DNA of 64,000 bases, from the NCBI GenBank assembly GCA_013397795.1, contig VZTJ01000523.1:5022127-5086126 (forward strand), read 5' to 3'. The notes beneath the pieces are model-generated. The model did not search any database, was not told the DNA's origin, and worked only from the letters and a program-made list of their open reading frames with translations. This document shows, one piece after another, positions 1 to 13,900 of this stretch. Made by a program: the position numbers and the translations under genes. The stretch's first letter is position 1; each line of letters opens with the position of its first letter. This stretch comes from Orthonyx spaldingii (lineage: Eukaryota; Chordata; Aves; Passeriformes; Orthonychidae).

Positions 1-3000
1 GAGGTTTTTATTAAATAAGCATGAGCCTGACTAATGTCTTGCTTTCTTCCAGATGACAGGCTGGCTGACAGAGCAGCTCAGGAAGCTTTTAAGGGGGAAA
101 TCTAGCAAAGATGGATCTGTTTTTTCTTTAAAAAGACTGATAAACTGAGGAGTTGAGGTCAAATGCTTGCTCCTCAGTTGTCACAGCTTTCCGTAGCTGT
201 TTACATTGATGGGATGTACGCTGCCATTGGTTGGCACTGAGGGAGAAAGCAAGAAGTGCATAAATCCTCAATTTGTATCAGAAAGCACAGGGGAGAGTCC
301 TTCTATCTGTTCATAATTTCATTAAAATCCTTGTATTTAAAAGAGAATGTGGACAGAAGTAAAGGAGGGGAACATCTTGCACATGATAAATGGTCACTGA
401 TGTCAGTCCAAAATGGGGTGGTGGCTGGCCACTCAGCTTTGCTCTCTAAAGCCCTGGCTCATGGAACATGGTTTTTTCTCTGGTGAAGTAGACTAAGTTA
501 CCTGGTTTTCTCTTTCAGTCAGGTATTGTTTTGAACCTCTCCCCCTTCTTTCCCTTTTGTAAGGGGAGGGGGTGTTCCTGAAAACACTCGATTTGCAGCA
601 CCAGAGCAGGCAGAGACAGGAGACTGAGCCACCTTTGCTGCTCCTGAAGGACCACCAAGGTCTTCTAGTGCTCTCTTGGTTCTGGGATCTCCTGAGGCTT
701 ATGTGGTCCTGCCCTCTGGCATTGGTTTCTCTAGCATGGGGATGCTGGAGTGGACCAGCATGTCTTGCACCCCCATGGCTGGTTGACAGTGGAGCTGGCT
801 CTATCCCATCACACAGATATTTTAGGCAGGAGCTAGAAGTGCCCTCAGTTGAAACCCATCCCAAAAATCTCTAGGACAGATGTAGCATGCTCAGGGACTT
901 GTTCGTCACCGTGGATTTCATCAGTTATCTCGAACAGCTTCCAACATTAGCATAAGATCTCTTGGCATTAGTGAGGAAAATACTGCTTCTGGAGTGGGCA
1001 GGAAAACTTGGTGTCCAGAAGCAGATGGTTGTCCTCTTCTGGACTCACTGGGGAGAGCAGTGGGGCTGCACAACCCACTGTAGCCAAAGGCCAGCACACT
1101 GGATGAGCTCCCTTCCTCCCCCAGAACTTTGCCAAAGGGTCTGTTCTTTAGGGTTTGTGGTGGAAGATACAAGATGACTTCTGAATTTACCCTCTCTGCT
1201 CCCTTGTCACCTGGAAGGCAGCAGCTGCTGCTCCCACAGCCATCGTTGAGTACCTTCTGGAGGGCAAATATGCATTAGTGGCCTCCCAGTGAAACTTGGC
1301 AGCTGGAGCTGCGGAGGAGATGAGTCCCCTTGCACAATGATGTGCTGCAAGTTCTCTTTGTGCATAAACCTACATCACGGTGTTCCATGCAGGGGAGTGG
1401 ATGTGTCACCTGAGCACCTCAGGCACTTTCTTCTTCCCTAAAAGGCTTTCTTAAAGCGGCAAGAAGAGGAAAATACACCGGTATACTGGCTCTACCAAGA
1501 AATTCCTATTTTGGAAGAGTGTGGGGAGTGGTGTGTGACCAGGCATGTTGAGGAAGTGGGCTGGGAGTGCCCCGGGAACTGTGCGTTCAGTGCCTGCCAT
1601 GGCCACACCCCGGCGTGGTGAGTCTCGGGACATGACGTGGAGATGAGTGGTGCTGGCACTGCCGAGGTGCTATTTTAGGTCTCACTGTAATTGCAGGTTG
1701 GACTGCCAGGACTGGATTTTGAGTATTCAGGGAGCAGAGTGCTCTTAAAGCTTTGGAAAAACTGGCTATCTCTGATCCCTTGCAAATGTGGAGGATGGGT
1801 ATTTCACGTGCGCTGTGCGTGAATTGAACTCCTCGTGGTGGAGCCACTGAAGCCCTGTGCTATCTGGTGACAGGGGGTAGGGATGTCCTTTCCCTCTCAG
1901 GAGGAATGGTTATACCTGGTAGCACTGTAGGATGCTGTAAACTTACCTGAAAAAAAGAAAAATGAGTTAGCAGAGGTCTGAAGACCCATGGGCTGGTGGC
2001 TTTTAGGTGTCTGCCTCTGCAGCGCCCATCTGCCACCTGCACACCTGCAGGTGCTGCTTTGCTCTTCCAGCAACACAGATTACAGGGACAAGGAGAGAAA
2101 GCTTTTCTTTCCACCCTCCAAAAGCAGACATTGCTTGTGCAATGGCTCTGCCACTGATAGAAGGTCACAACCTGGTTTGGGAGCTGGGCTCTGGCATGCT
2201 CTCCCCAGGACCAGTCAAGCCCCGAAGCCTCATTAACCCTTACAGGATGAATTTATGCTGTGCAATATACTCATGTGTAGGGCGGAAAAAGGAGGCACTA
2301 ACCTTCATGAGATGAGTTTCTTCATTTTTGTTGTGTGTTTGCCCCAAGACTTCACAGGCTGGATGCAGTCCCTGGTTTTGGTCAGAGCAGCCAGTTGGGC
2401 TCCCTGCACCCAGAGGCCGATGCGATGCTGAAGCCGGTTGCTGGTGCAAGTCAGAGCAGAGGCAAAGTCGCTCTTCCCTAATCCCTGTCTGATGTGCACT
2501 CAGCCTGGTCTCCGTGGAGACACTGCAGAAGTGTTTTTTTCAAGTTGACTTCTTTCCCCTGAAGTTGCAGCTGCTGTTCTGGGCATAAAACCCTCTATTT
2601 TGGTTTCCATGATGTTTACCATCCTGAGGAACCTGCAGCCTGTGGGTTTGGGGTTAGGTTTTTTGTTTTGTTTTGTTTTTTGGGTTGCGTTTTATACCTC
2701 TTTTGAAACTTTACAGCTGGAAGCTAAATTTTCAGGTGATACCCAAGAAATGGTACCAGGCAGTGACTCACTTGCCTGGCTGATGTAATTTTTAAAGAGA
2801 AACAACAAAAAAACCACCCAGTCACCGTATTGACCATACTTTTTAGAACAGTCGTGAGTTCTTCAAATTTTTCACTAATTCAAATATTATGTTTATTAGT
2901 AAATGACATCTTTTCCTTTTAGCTATGGGAATGCTCAAACATTATGGACTTCACAGGAACAGAAATTTCTGAAATATGTGATTATAGTTTGGAAAGCCCA

Positions 3001-3600
3001 CTTAACCTTTCTGATAATTGATTCTGCCCCTGTGCATTGCATCAGCAACACACAGTACACGATGTTTCTGTTGCTTGTGTCTTCCTGGCTGGCAGCAGAT
3101 GTCTGTCCCTGTTTCATCTAGAGCAGACAGGGATTAATTGCTGAGGTAATGCAATATATTACAGTATGGGCCAGCTCTGAACTCTGTATTTAATTTAATC
3201 TATTCAGATCATTTTGGGTTTTTTTATTTTTTTATTTTCATTTTTGAGGAACTATGAGGTGAAATAGCAGGCAGCATCCTCCTTCAGTGCAGACTGTGGC
3301 CTAATAGGTCTGGATCCTGAGCGTTCTGTGAGTTTCTGGTTGCTTCAAAGACATCCATAAAATAAGTACATAAAGCCAAATACAAGCTCTGCGTTGCAGT
3401 TTGATTGGACATGCTGAGAACCAGCAGAGCAAAATGCATTCATTTTAAAGAGTAAAAAGCAGTAGAGAGTTTTTTCACTTTTGTTTTGGGTTTTTGTTTT
3501 GTTTTTTATTAATTAAATAATAAAATGAAAAAAAAAATACTTTGCATACCTAAAAACTGTGTATCTTACAGCCAGGTGCCAAGCAGTGAGAGAACAAGAC
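1..3600. other. Upstream intergenic sequence, no gene recognised
   Basis: All open frames here are about 60-125 codons long, overlap one another on both strands and show no recognisable domain or splice structure, so I treat them as chance. The stretch contains T/G-rich low-complexity runs at about 2659-2684 and 3478-3540. A 12-base palindrome of two overlapping E-boxes lies at 2042-2053. It may include distal regulatory sequence for PLS3, but nothing in the sequence proves this. Confidence 0.6.
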
Positions 3601-4000
3601 CTGGTTGTTGGGGAGCATCCCCGGGGTGCCCCGTGCTCACGGGATGATGCTGGGACCGCCCGGCCGCGCATCTCCTCGGGAGCGACCTCCCATCGCTGGG
3701 CGGGGAGGGAAGGAGGCAGGCGNAGAGAGAGGAGGAGGAGGAGGAGGAGAGGTGAGGAAGGCTGGGAAGGTGTCCCGGGGCGGGCTGGAGTGCGGGTGCT
3801 GCCCGTGCGGATGCGGGCACATGCCGGAGATTGTCCTGCGAGGACTTGTCTTGCTGTGCTTTTCTCTGCAAAATGTCTTGCGATTCCTGCTGCTGTAGTA
3901 GATAGAGGGGAACAGCTGAGGGCAGAAGGGATTTCAGGTTTTGGTGTGTCAAAGTTTGGAATTTATCGGTGCACCTGACGCAGCGACGGCTGCTGCCGAC
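3600..4000 (+). promoter_or_regulatory. PLS3: CpG island, candidate PLS3 promoter and non-coding first exon
   Basis: About 20 CpG dinucleotides fall between 3610 and 3840, with more up to 3998, while the flanking kilobases have very few. The patch includes G-runs around 3699-3712, a (GGA)n tract at 3731-3749 and an unresolved base at 3723. It is the only clear CpG island upstream of the first PLS3 coding exon. Vertebrate PLS3 has a non-coding first exon far upstream, so this is the natural promoter candidate. A possible splice donor (AG then GTGAGG) lies at 3751/3752. The exact start site and exon limits cannot be read from the sequence. Confidence 0.5.
3731..3749. repeat. (GGA)n microsatellite next to an ambiguous base
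   Basis: Six perfect GGA units lie inside the CpG island, eight bases after the only N in the window. Purine-only tracts like this are hard to sequence and tend to vary in length. Confidence 0.9.
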
Positions 4001-4589
4001 TGTGCATCACCCAGGGTTTAATGTTTCAGGCCAGGGCTGAAGGTGTGTCTTCCCAGAACTCTGTCTGGGGCACAGTCTTGTTCCATCTCAGTCTGCAGCA
4101 GGCTTTTACAAAGCACAACTGCTTAAACTTGCATGTTGAAGTGTTAAATATTTAAACCTCTGCCTTGCAGAAAGTGCGAGGAGCTCCGAGTGCTTTTGGG
4201 AAATGGCTGGAGGCTGCTGGCTGTGGTGGCTACTGAACTTCTTGGGGTCTTTTGCCTGGAGAGGTTGGACTCTGAATGCTGCCTTGCCATTCCAGCTGGA
4301 ACAGCTTGAGGCATTACAGGCTGGCAGGATTTGGTTTCCTGACAGAGGAGTTTATCTTGCTTGCTATGGTTTCTGGCTATACCTGATGCTGGAAGCCGAT
4401 GTAGACCCTCTCTCAATACTTTAGTAGTTGCTGCTAGCTTGAAACACCAGTTCTGTTAAGTATTGAACTGAAATGCTGAATCTTTTGTGCTAAAAACTTA
4501 TCAGCAAACCTATAAAACACATCTAGTATAGCTTCTTCATGTCCTCATTTTGTTTGTACTGAATGTGTTGCTCTGAGGTTTTGCTTAGT

Positions 4590-4645
4590 TATGTTTTATT
4601 AAACTGATAATATGCTTGCTCTTAGCCAAAAGGCTGAGAAGAGAT
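4590..4645 (-). pseudogene. Truncated U2 snRNA pseudogene
   Basis: The reverse complement of this stretch matches the 5' end of U2 snRNA. It begins with an ATC-CTTCTC-like start and continues through the GCCTTTTGGCTAAG hairpin region. After about 10 missing bases it resumes at the TTATCAGTTTAAT segment that follows the branch-point recognition sequence. The branch-point recognition region itself is the part deleted, and the Sm site and 3' hairpins are not recognisable. It is therefore a dead, truncated copy and not a working snRNA gene. The family call rests on my memory of the U2 sequence. Confidence 0.7.
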
Positions 4646-4897
4646 ATTTTACCCTGCATTTATTCTGCAAAGCATCTGTCTCTAAAGAATGATTTTCCAC
4701 AGCTGGAGGACTCTCACACCCTCCTGAAATTCAAAGTAGTGATGAGGTTGCATGCTGTTTACAGTGCATACGTCTCTTTAACCACAACATCTCTCCTAGG
4801 GGTATTGGGCACTGGCTGAGCTGCAAAACGGAGGGAGAAGGAGGAGGAAAAGCAGCTTGAAGGGACCTGAGGAGAAGTTAGTGCTTGGCTCCAGGAG

Positions 4898-4949
4898 TGC
4901 TGGATGCATTTTCCTAACCTTGATGCTGGATGCATTTACCTAACCTTGA
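4898..4949. repeat. Two-copy tandem duplication, 26-bp unit
   Basis: Two adjacent copies begin TGCTGGATGCATTT and end CCTAACCTTGA, offset by 26 bases with few differences. It is a small local duplication in presumed PLS3 intron 1. Confidence 0.8.
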
Positions 4950-7900
4950 AACCTGCTAATTAGAGTGCATTTTGCAGAGGTTATTAATACTTGTCCAAAA
5001 TCCAAGAGTCATGAAGTAGAGCTTGCCTGATCCTGAACTGGCGACTGCTGCCTTTGGCTCCCTATCACTCCTCCCCATATTAAGTTAAATTATAGAGAAG
5101 TGTGGGGAACACCCTGCAGTTAGACTAAATGTGATTTCACTGTCATTGCAACCTCCTGGGAGGCAAAGCCAGCAGCTTTCCTTCACTTCTAGCCATTTCA
5201 CATTAATTTTTGAGATTAATATTTCTGATTTTGCTAAGAGTAGATGGAATCTACAGTAAATAAGTGGTGAATTTACAGAGTTTTTTCCTACTTCATAAGC
5301 CACTAGGACAGCTATGCAGTGACACTGATTTATTGCAGTCTAATGTTGCTTTCTTGCTCTGAAACAAATTATTTTGACTTCTTTCCCTTTTTCCCAAATG
5401 CTTTCTAAACAAGATTACAGACAACAGGGGAAGGATGGAAAAGGGTTTTATCAGTAGCTTTTTCTAGTTAGAGATCTGTTACTGAAATGCCTGGGGTTTT
5501 AAGACACTTTTGAAACATAATTACAATGCTTAGGGTACAGTTTGTAGTTTCTAATGTTTTGTTTCTTATTTAAGAAAACATTCATTGACACATTTCTCTG
5601 AATGTTTCTCATCTGGGCAGCCAGAATTTCAGCCTTGGCTGTGCTCTTTCTGGACAGCTCTGTTTACATTCAACTGATAAAACAGTTTGCAAGCTGCTTG
5701 ACCACAGCTGTACCTTCTAAAAGGTTGCACAGCACCCACCCTCTCAAAATTAATAGCTGAAACTCCCTGTTGTCCAGCTTGCCAGGGATCAGCACCGTCA
5801 TGCCGGGTGTTTGGCTTGCAGGAACTTGTTTGCTGGTGTTGAATAAGCAGTGACTGTACTGTGATTTAATTTAGGGATCTGGTTGATTCCCCCACCTGGG
5901 CGGGAGGGAAGTTTGACAGACTGAGTAATGCTTCTTGCTTTATCGTGGCACACTGGATGTCAGTCCCTCTGCCTGCCAAAGGTGCTACCTGAGAGCGGAG
6001 CTGGAGGTGCTGGAGATGGAGAGCGTTCTGGGCTGCATGGGCTTTGCAGGGCTTTGTCCAGCTGCTCCTGAACCAGGGTGCAGGCTCAGGAACTGGGCTC
6101 CTTTGGGGCTGAATATTGGGAAATCAAGAGACGTATGCTTAAAGCATGTTGAGGGTAACCTGCAGGTCTCAGCATGCAGGTCCCAATTGCTTCTGGGGAA
6201 GAAAATTTGCACTGATTCAGCCTTGTGAACCTCATTCCTCCTTGCTTATGCTGGCAGGGAACCCAATGTCTTTCACACTATTGCTCTGAGAATCCCCTCA
6301 TAAAATGAGGGATACTGAGTTTTGGCAGTGGGTGGTAAGAGATGGGTCCTTTCTTGAAGACATTTATGGTTGAGGTACGGAATAAGCAGAAGGAAGTGTT
6401 AATGCTGCTCTTTATTTAGGGAACTACGCAAGAATAAGAATTACTATCAACATAAGAATTTCCTGAGAGGCTTGCATGACTTTCTGTGCCTGAGCCAGGA
6501 ACTTAAGTGAAGCCTTCTGAGTTTCAGTCCATTAGCTGACACCTGACCTCAGGCCCCTTCTCTTTTATCTTCTTGCACTTAAGTTTAAACAGTCTCTGAA
6601 TGTTTCTTGCTTTTGCAAGTTCAAGGCAGATGAGTGTTCAGTTCTTCCCTTCCTGAGAAGCCTTGAAAGGGTCACCTGTTCTGTGTTGTACTAGCTAGGT
6701 AATGAAAATATCGCTGTTCTGTTTCCACTGACATGAACAAACTATTTCAAAAGTTAGTTAAACCAATCTAGTGGGTTATGATTTCAGATGTTCTCTAACC
6801 CTGGAGCAGCTGCTCTACTAAAACCGGAGGTGTGTCAAAATGCAACACTTAGTAGGAGTATTTGTCAAAGAGGCTTTTAAGGTTCATTGGTGCCTTGAGC
6901 AGTATGTTATCTGTTTTCTGCTGTGCCCTGTAGATTATAAGTACTCTGTAGGTATGTGTAATAGATTTTGAGCAAGGTCTGTTGGCTGTAGCTGTGAGCC
7001 TGCAGCACGATGGGGCTGTGTGAGTGCAGTTGGTCTCCTCTGTGACCATCCATCCAATCCACTTGGCTCTGGTCTTCTACGACAGGAGCCTTCAAAGGTC
7101 TGCAGAAAGCTTTTAGTGCTTCTCCCTTCCATTTGAATCCCTAAACAATTTTATGTTTCTGTTGGTTCAGCCTCCTTCTAGTAGATGCTGGGACATGGGA
7201 GTGACCAAGCATCCATCCACTCTGCTCCAGGATTGCGTTTCACCCCTTAATGTGCATCAGAGGCAGCTCTGGCTTGGAGGACGGGGATGTGGTGGGGGAA
7301 ATTGCATTGAGGACTGAGGAAGCTTTATTTTTTCCCTTCCATGGGCAATTGGAGTGGAAGCATTTGTGTTTTTCTGTCTTGTGCTTCCCTGTAGCCTCTG
7401 GGCAATTTGGTATCACATGGCCAAGCATCCTCAACTGCTTGCTCTCTGTCTGTTTTCTCTATCTGTGAGACAGAAGGATTTGTGTACTTGAATCCCTGTG
7501 AATTTCTGTTCATATCCCCAGCTTTCAGTATTCTGGATGCTGCCCTGGAGGACATTGCTCTTCTGGGCTTTTATCAAGGGTGGGATTCCTATTTGATGCT
7601 GTGAACAGGTTTGATGCTGATTTTGGGTTTTCTCTGGGTGTTGGCTACACCTCGGTTCTGTGTCAGGGTTCTGATCATGCTGATCATTATCCAGGCCTGA
7701 CTGCACCCCAAAGAGCTTCCATGGCTGTGCAGGGCTGTCAAAGGCATGTAAATTGGATGATGGGTCAGCAGATGTTTTTACTAAGGATTTAAGATGATTG
7801 AAGCTAGTGAATCTGGTTCTGTCATGAAGGGAGAGAAAACGCTTTGACTAGCATGCAAAAGGGGAAGGATCAGGTTGTCCAGGCTGTCAGTGGATGTTGG

Positions 7901-10900
7901 GGTAGTGGTTAAGGTTTGAGCAGAGGCATAGGAATACTGATTTGCTGCATTTGTTCCCATACTGTTGGAGTCGCCCTGTCTCTCTGCAGCCCAGATCCCT
8001 GCTGGGCATCTACCCAAGTGCTGCTCAGAAAAATACCTGACATCACTCTACCCAGGTCTAGCTAGGAGAAATTGAGCTTCTAACCTGGATTTGCTGGAGG
8101 AACATACTTGTCCAGAGGTGGATACCCCATTGAGACATGCCTCCAAGTCTGAAGACAACCTCTGGCAAGCTAAGAGCAGTGACTAACTCCAGCATGTGTC
8201 TGCTCCTGATGGATTTGGCAGATTTTTCCCCTGCAGCAGTGGTGAGTTGTGCAACAACTGGAGCAAAGTTTCATAGTCCACTCCCAGGTGAACATAAGCA
8301 TGGCAGGGAACTTGCCTCTCCCAGCATGAGAGTTTCAGGGGTCTGAAAGAATATAAAGCAATCCCACCTGCTGATGGGACTTTTGCTGTTTTAGAGGTGC
8401 TTCAAAAACAGCAGCTGGAGGTAATCTTGATATGGAATTGGGATGAAGTGACCTGAAGGGTGCCTGTGCAGTGGGAATCCCGATCTGCAGTCCTGTGTCC
8501 TTTCCCTGTGATGCAGCTGGTGGGCTGCACAGCCACATGGACCAAAGGGTGTACTGTGTGTAGAGGCAGTATCTTAAGGGAGCTGGAGAACTGGGTAGTG
8601 TAAGGTGGTCAATTCAAATAGCCAGGCAAGCTTAAACTAGATCAGAATTAAAACTGAATTTATGTAGTTGGTCTTGACCTGTTGAAGTGAGGTTTTTGGT
8701 GCTTTGCATGGCCAAGAAAAGCTGGATTAAGAGTGAAATAAAGCTGGATTTGGGTAATGGCTTTGCAGGTGTTAGAGTATAGTGGTGTTCAATAGTTAAA
8801 GCATTGCAGACCTTGAGAGCAGAGCTGTAGATTCATTGCTGTTGAGTCTGATGTGTGTGGGGCTGGGAAAACTTCACTGAAGGGGAGATCCACAGATGAG
8901 AGATGCAGCTACTCAGCCAAATCTGGCACCACAAAGCAATACTTGCTCAAAGTGTTGTGTGCCCCTTTCTTCCCGAGGCAGAGGAAAACAGCTCCCTGAG
9001 TGGATAGGAACACCACAGTGTTTGTGTGCACAAGAACCACCATTTTACAGAGAGCAACACCAAATGGGTTCCAGAATCTGCAGCAGCATCATCACACTGA
9101 TGGTAAGGGGTAAGACACCACCGTGGTGCAGCCTCTCTGGAGGGGGTAGCATCTCCTGATCACTGCTCTTACCAGGATGACATCTATCACCAAAGTGTGG
9201 TGAAGGTCTGGTTCCAGCCAGTGCCTCTGACCAGTGGCTGGCTGGAAGGTAATTGCCAATTAAAAGGTTATTGGCTTCCATCAGCTTGGTGTTTGCTAAT
9301 AACCACATGCAAGGTGCGGGTGCTGTCTTGTAGGAATTTGATGAGCAAAACACTGTGATGAGCATTTGATGAGCACACAAACTGATTATGGGCAGGAGAG
9401 GATGGATTTTATGATAGGTTTTCATTTACAGGCCATCAATCCGTAAACTTTCCTGTTTCCCTCCAAAGCACTGGAAACTATTTACCTCAGAGGACTCATC
9501 AGACCGAGTGTGTGCACCGTAAGCTTTCATGTCCTGCTGTCCCTGTCAGGTTTGGAGATGTTGTCTGTAAAACCCCAAAGGCTTTGCTTGGACTGGACCA
9601 GTAAAAGCAGCCATCAGAGCTGATGATGGAGATGGGTGTGGGTGTATCTGTGCCCTCTCCTGCCTGCAGACATTTCCAAAAGCAGCATGAGCCTAGGCCT
9701 GTGCCTGTGGAGGAGGGTTCCTGGCAGTGTCAGGAGATCACTGCAGCATCCTCTGCAGCTTCCCACTCACCTGGGAAGGGGTGCAAAGAAAACTCATGCT
9801 TGTATCCCTTGCCAGTGACTCTTCCCTCACTGTCCTGAGGGTGGCTGCCCTGGACTGTCGTGGCATCTCTGGAGCTTGCAGAGCCCTTTTGGGATGGTCA
9901 CAATAGTGCTGGCTGCTTCCAGAAGGGGCTGGGGAGGGTGAAGAGGGGAGTGCACGCAGCCACCCCACTCTTGGATGCAGCTCTTGGCAGGGACCAGCCC
10001 TACCTGCAAAACAGGGAGGAAAAGGAGGATGGGGTGAGCCACAGGAAGCCTGGGGGCTGGATCCTATGTCAGCTGAATCACCAGGTTTCCTCCGAATTGG
10101 CCAGGCAGCTGCGTCAGTGCCCAAGCCTGAGGGCTCTGGCACTTGCTGTGGGTTGTGAGGGGACTGAGTGCCTGGCTGTCCCACTGCTTATTCCTAAAGA
10201 TGTGTGCTGGGTTAGTGGTCACAGATCTGTGGGGTTTGAGTATTTTTAATTAGCTAATGCTAACTGGCTTGCCCTCTGATGTCAGGAGGGTTTGTCATGA
10301 AAAGGAAGCAAAATCACAGGTTCCTCAGAAACGGGGAATATATACGGCGTGAGTCACTGCTCCAGACTAAGTCTAGCTCACTTGTGCTGGTTTGTTTTTT
10401 TTTAAATTGTGTGGAAATAGGACGTTAATACCTCTTTGTTGACACTTTAATGTGTCTGTGTGTTGGTCTGTTTGAGTAAACAAGCTGATGTTGTTAATCA
10501 GTCATTGTAGAGATATTAAAGCAAGGCAGGCCTAGAAGGGATGAAGAAATTAGTTTGCAGAGTAACTCAAAGCTGCTAAGAAAGTAAATTCTTCCATTTG
10601 GATCAGCAGCAAATTCCAGCTCTGTTTCTGTTGGAAGTGTTCAAGTGGCTGTCAGGAAATATTTGGTTGTCATGTGCTTTCAAATTTGAATTAATCTGCC
10701 AACTTCCAAGATGTACAAATGTCTGAATAGCCCCCCTTTGTCAGTTTTCTACCAATCCTCTGTGTAGGATGCAGCTTCCAGGGCTTCCCCTCTTGGGGAA
10801 GAGTCTTGAGAGCATTTTTCTCTGTGCTTGAGTGTTTTTAAGTTGCTGTCTGAGCAGTTAATCCACCCAAATATCCTGGTTAGCTTCTGGCACTTGTGCT

Positions 10901-13900
10901 GGAAGTGCTGAGCGCCTCAGCAGAGGCATCCCTCCAGTGACAGCCCCTGCAGTGGCCTGTCCCCAGGTGGCTCACAGCTGTCAAAACACACGCTGGGACA
11001 GCTTTCCTTGGCCTGCCCCTATTGCAGTTCTGCATATAAACTAACCCCAATTCAGTGACTGCAGTGTGTTCAGAACCTGTAAAATTTGTTTGCACAGGAA
11101 CTTTATACAGTCTGTCTCAGGGAAGGAGTTGATATTCCAAAACCTGACATGTACTTAGAGCAGCTCTGATCTGTATCAAAGGTGAAGTCTTCAGAGGACA
11201 GGAACAGGCTGCACCATCTGCCAGCCACGCTCCTCTGGGTAGGTGCCTTTGTGCATCCATGTGTTACAGAGCTGCCCTTGCTCTTCTTCAGTGGGGTGAG
11301 GGATGAAGCCAGGATGAGAGTTCTGGAGCAGGGATTGCTTCCTTGTACACTTTGTTTATCTGTGCATTGTCTAATGGGCTGTCAGCCACCAGACAAAAAC
11401 TTTTGTCTTGTTCTCTCTTCATCTCTCTAAAACGGGTGTTTAAATGTGAGCTGGTCTCTGGCTGTGGTACCCTGGCAGAAGTTTTCTTGCAGCAGGAGTG
11501 AGTGTGATGTGATCAGGCGTGAGCAGCGTGGTGTGTCCCCACAGGGCTTGGAGTGAGGCAGCTGATGTGTGATCCCTGTGCCAGTGTGATAAAAGGGCTT
11601 TTTATGTCTCACAAGACAAAGCCTCTTGTTTCAAATTGCAACTGAATGAAAAACACGATTCTGAATGCCCTAGACTCAGCTATTAAAAACAAACAAACAT
11701 AAAACCCCCCACACAACAAAAAAAAAGAAAAGCTCCCCTGCCCCCCAGCCCAGTGTGCCAATGATGGTGTAATACCTCTTCATTGCAGAAAAGCTCTGTA
11801 CAATTGCTTTGGGAGCTTGTAACTTTGTGGCCCACTAACCTTTCCATACACTGTTTTGTCATAACACCCTTTCCCCTTCCTAGACAGACCTGACAAGGTC
11901 AGGTGTCTGCTTTATCTCTGTTGGTTCAAATTCTCCCTCCCTCCTCTCAAGCAGAGAAACAGAAGGAAGAAGTGATATTATAAAAACTGAGAGGGAAACC
12001 TGCTTTATGTACTGAGCTGAACAGTCTAGCAACTGGAAGGGAAAATTTTTTTAAGTCACGACCCATACAAACAACTGCAGGGCATATCCAGAGCATGATG
12101 TTTCCCTGATAAAGTCAAACAGAGTAGCATTTTTAAAAGCTTTCAGTTTATGGTGGTGTTTGCCGCCTCTTTTTGTTTAAAAGATGTTAGAGATAGTCAG
12201 CAGCAAATTGAATTCCAATTAAGTGGTTAGATAATGATGCTTTGGGAAATCCCTTTTTAAGGGAAATCCTCATGGTTTGAAAACAAATTGGTGCAAATGA
12301 GAATTAGGAAGAAGGCAGAACTTGTGGAGGAGCTTTGGCTGAATTTTCAGTCTGTAGCTCAGCCTCTCCTGCCTGGCAGCTCATGCACCTGCCTGCATAG
12401 CCAAATCTGGCTCTGTTCTTGGTAGCATTCCCCAAGTGTTTTTGCCAGTTGTGAAATCCATCTCCTGTATCATGCAACAAGCTTGCTCAGAGCTGATTTT
12501 CTTGCTAAGCGACTCCTTTATCCCCTGGAAATAGCAGCCAGGTTCTGCTGGCACTGGGGCTCCCATGGGAGTGCTACAGGGAAGGGGCTGCTCCAGGAAT
12601 GGAGACACATCCCAGACTGGACATCAAGCAAGACAGTCAGTGCTGCACACAGCATTCCTGCATGGTAGCATTGCCTTGGTCGACTAGCCTAACTTGTAAT
12701 CTGTGAAACAGTATAAAAATTTACTTTTATACAATTTTTTTTAACCTCTGTCAGTCTGATGCATCTTTGCTGCGATTCCTCCCCCCCGCCCCACCTTTTT
12801 TTCAACTTGAGCCCAATGATGAAGTTTGTTGTCTTGGTGTTGGTGGCTTTTACTGATGTTCAACATCTTGTTGTGCCTGCTAATGCTGGGAGGTGGGGTC
12901 TGAAGTGCTTTCCTTCATGTCTCTGCAGTGATGCAACTTCTCTCGTTGACTTTCTCTGCTGCTAGCACCTGTCTGAGCTGCTTTCCCAGGCTGCCACACC
13001 TGCCCATCGCTCTCATCTCTAACGACTTCATTCTTTCCAGACTGAGTGAAGTGTTAACAGAAAATGAATATTTACAGCTACAGGCAAACTTGTGTTCTTA
13101 AGTTAACTACTGCTTGTGAAGGCAGCTGGGAGCCTCAGACAAAAGAGGGTTGCTTATAAGAGCACAGGCATTTATTTAAACTGAGCCTCTTGTTGCTTGA
13201 GCCTCGAGCCAGAGCCAGCCCGTTCAGGATCCTGCCTTCTGACAGCCTGTAAACCTCAATCCACCCCTCATCCTTTTGCTTACAGAGGAGGAGGCAGCTG
13301 TGTCTGTTCCCGTAGGCAGAGGAGGAACCTTTTATTTCTCAACTTCAGGGATTGTAGTGAACAAAGTGGGAGCTGGAAAATCTTGGGATGCTAATCCCAT
13401 TTGAAGTTGCACCGAGCCTGCCTAAATCCCCATTTTTACAGACCCTGAGCTAGAACTAGCTGTGGTGTTAGAATGTGCTTATCAGTGCCTGTGTTTCTGT
13501 TCACACACAGGGCTTGCCCTGTGAGTGTTGTTGCATCAATCACTGCTCTCTCGTGGTCATGTCAGCCAGAGTGCCACCAGGGCATCTGATACCCTGTCAC
13601 GAATGTCTGGGAAGGGGACATGCGTGGGTGTCTGGCTTTCTCCCATCCCTGTGGTGATACCTCCTGTCCAGGCTGGCTGGGTGGCACCTAATCAGTGCTT
13701 GGAAAGGAGGATGATGGCAGATGGGTGGAGGAACTCTGTGCTTCATCCTCGCTGTTTCTTAAACACCAAGCAGATCTGATCCAAGTGGAGTTTCTGCGTG
13801 CTCGGGGTTTCAGTGTTTCTCATGCCTGCCGTTCTGTGCTTGCTCATGGTGCTTGTGCCATTCAGGGAATCAGTGGCCATGCAAACAGCCTGTTCCTTGC

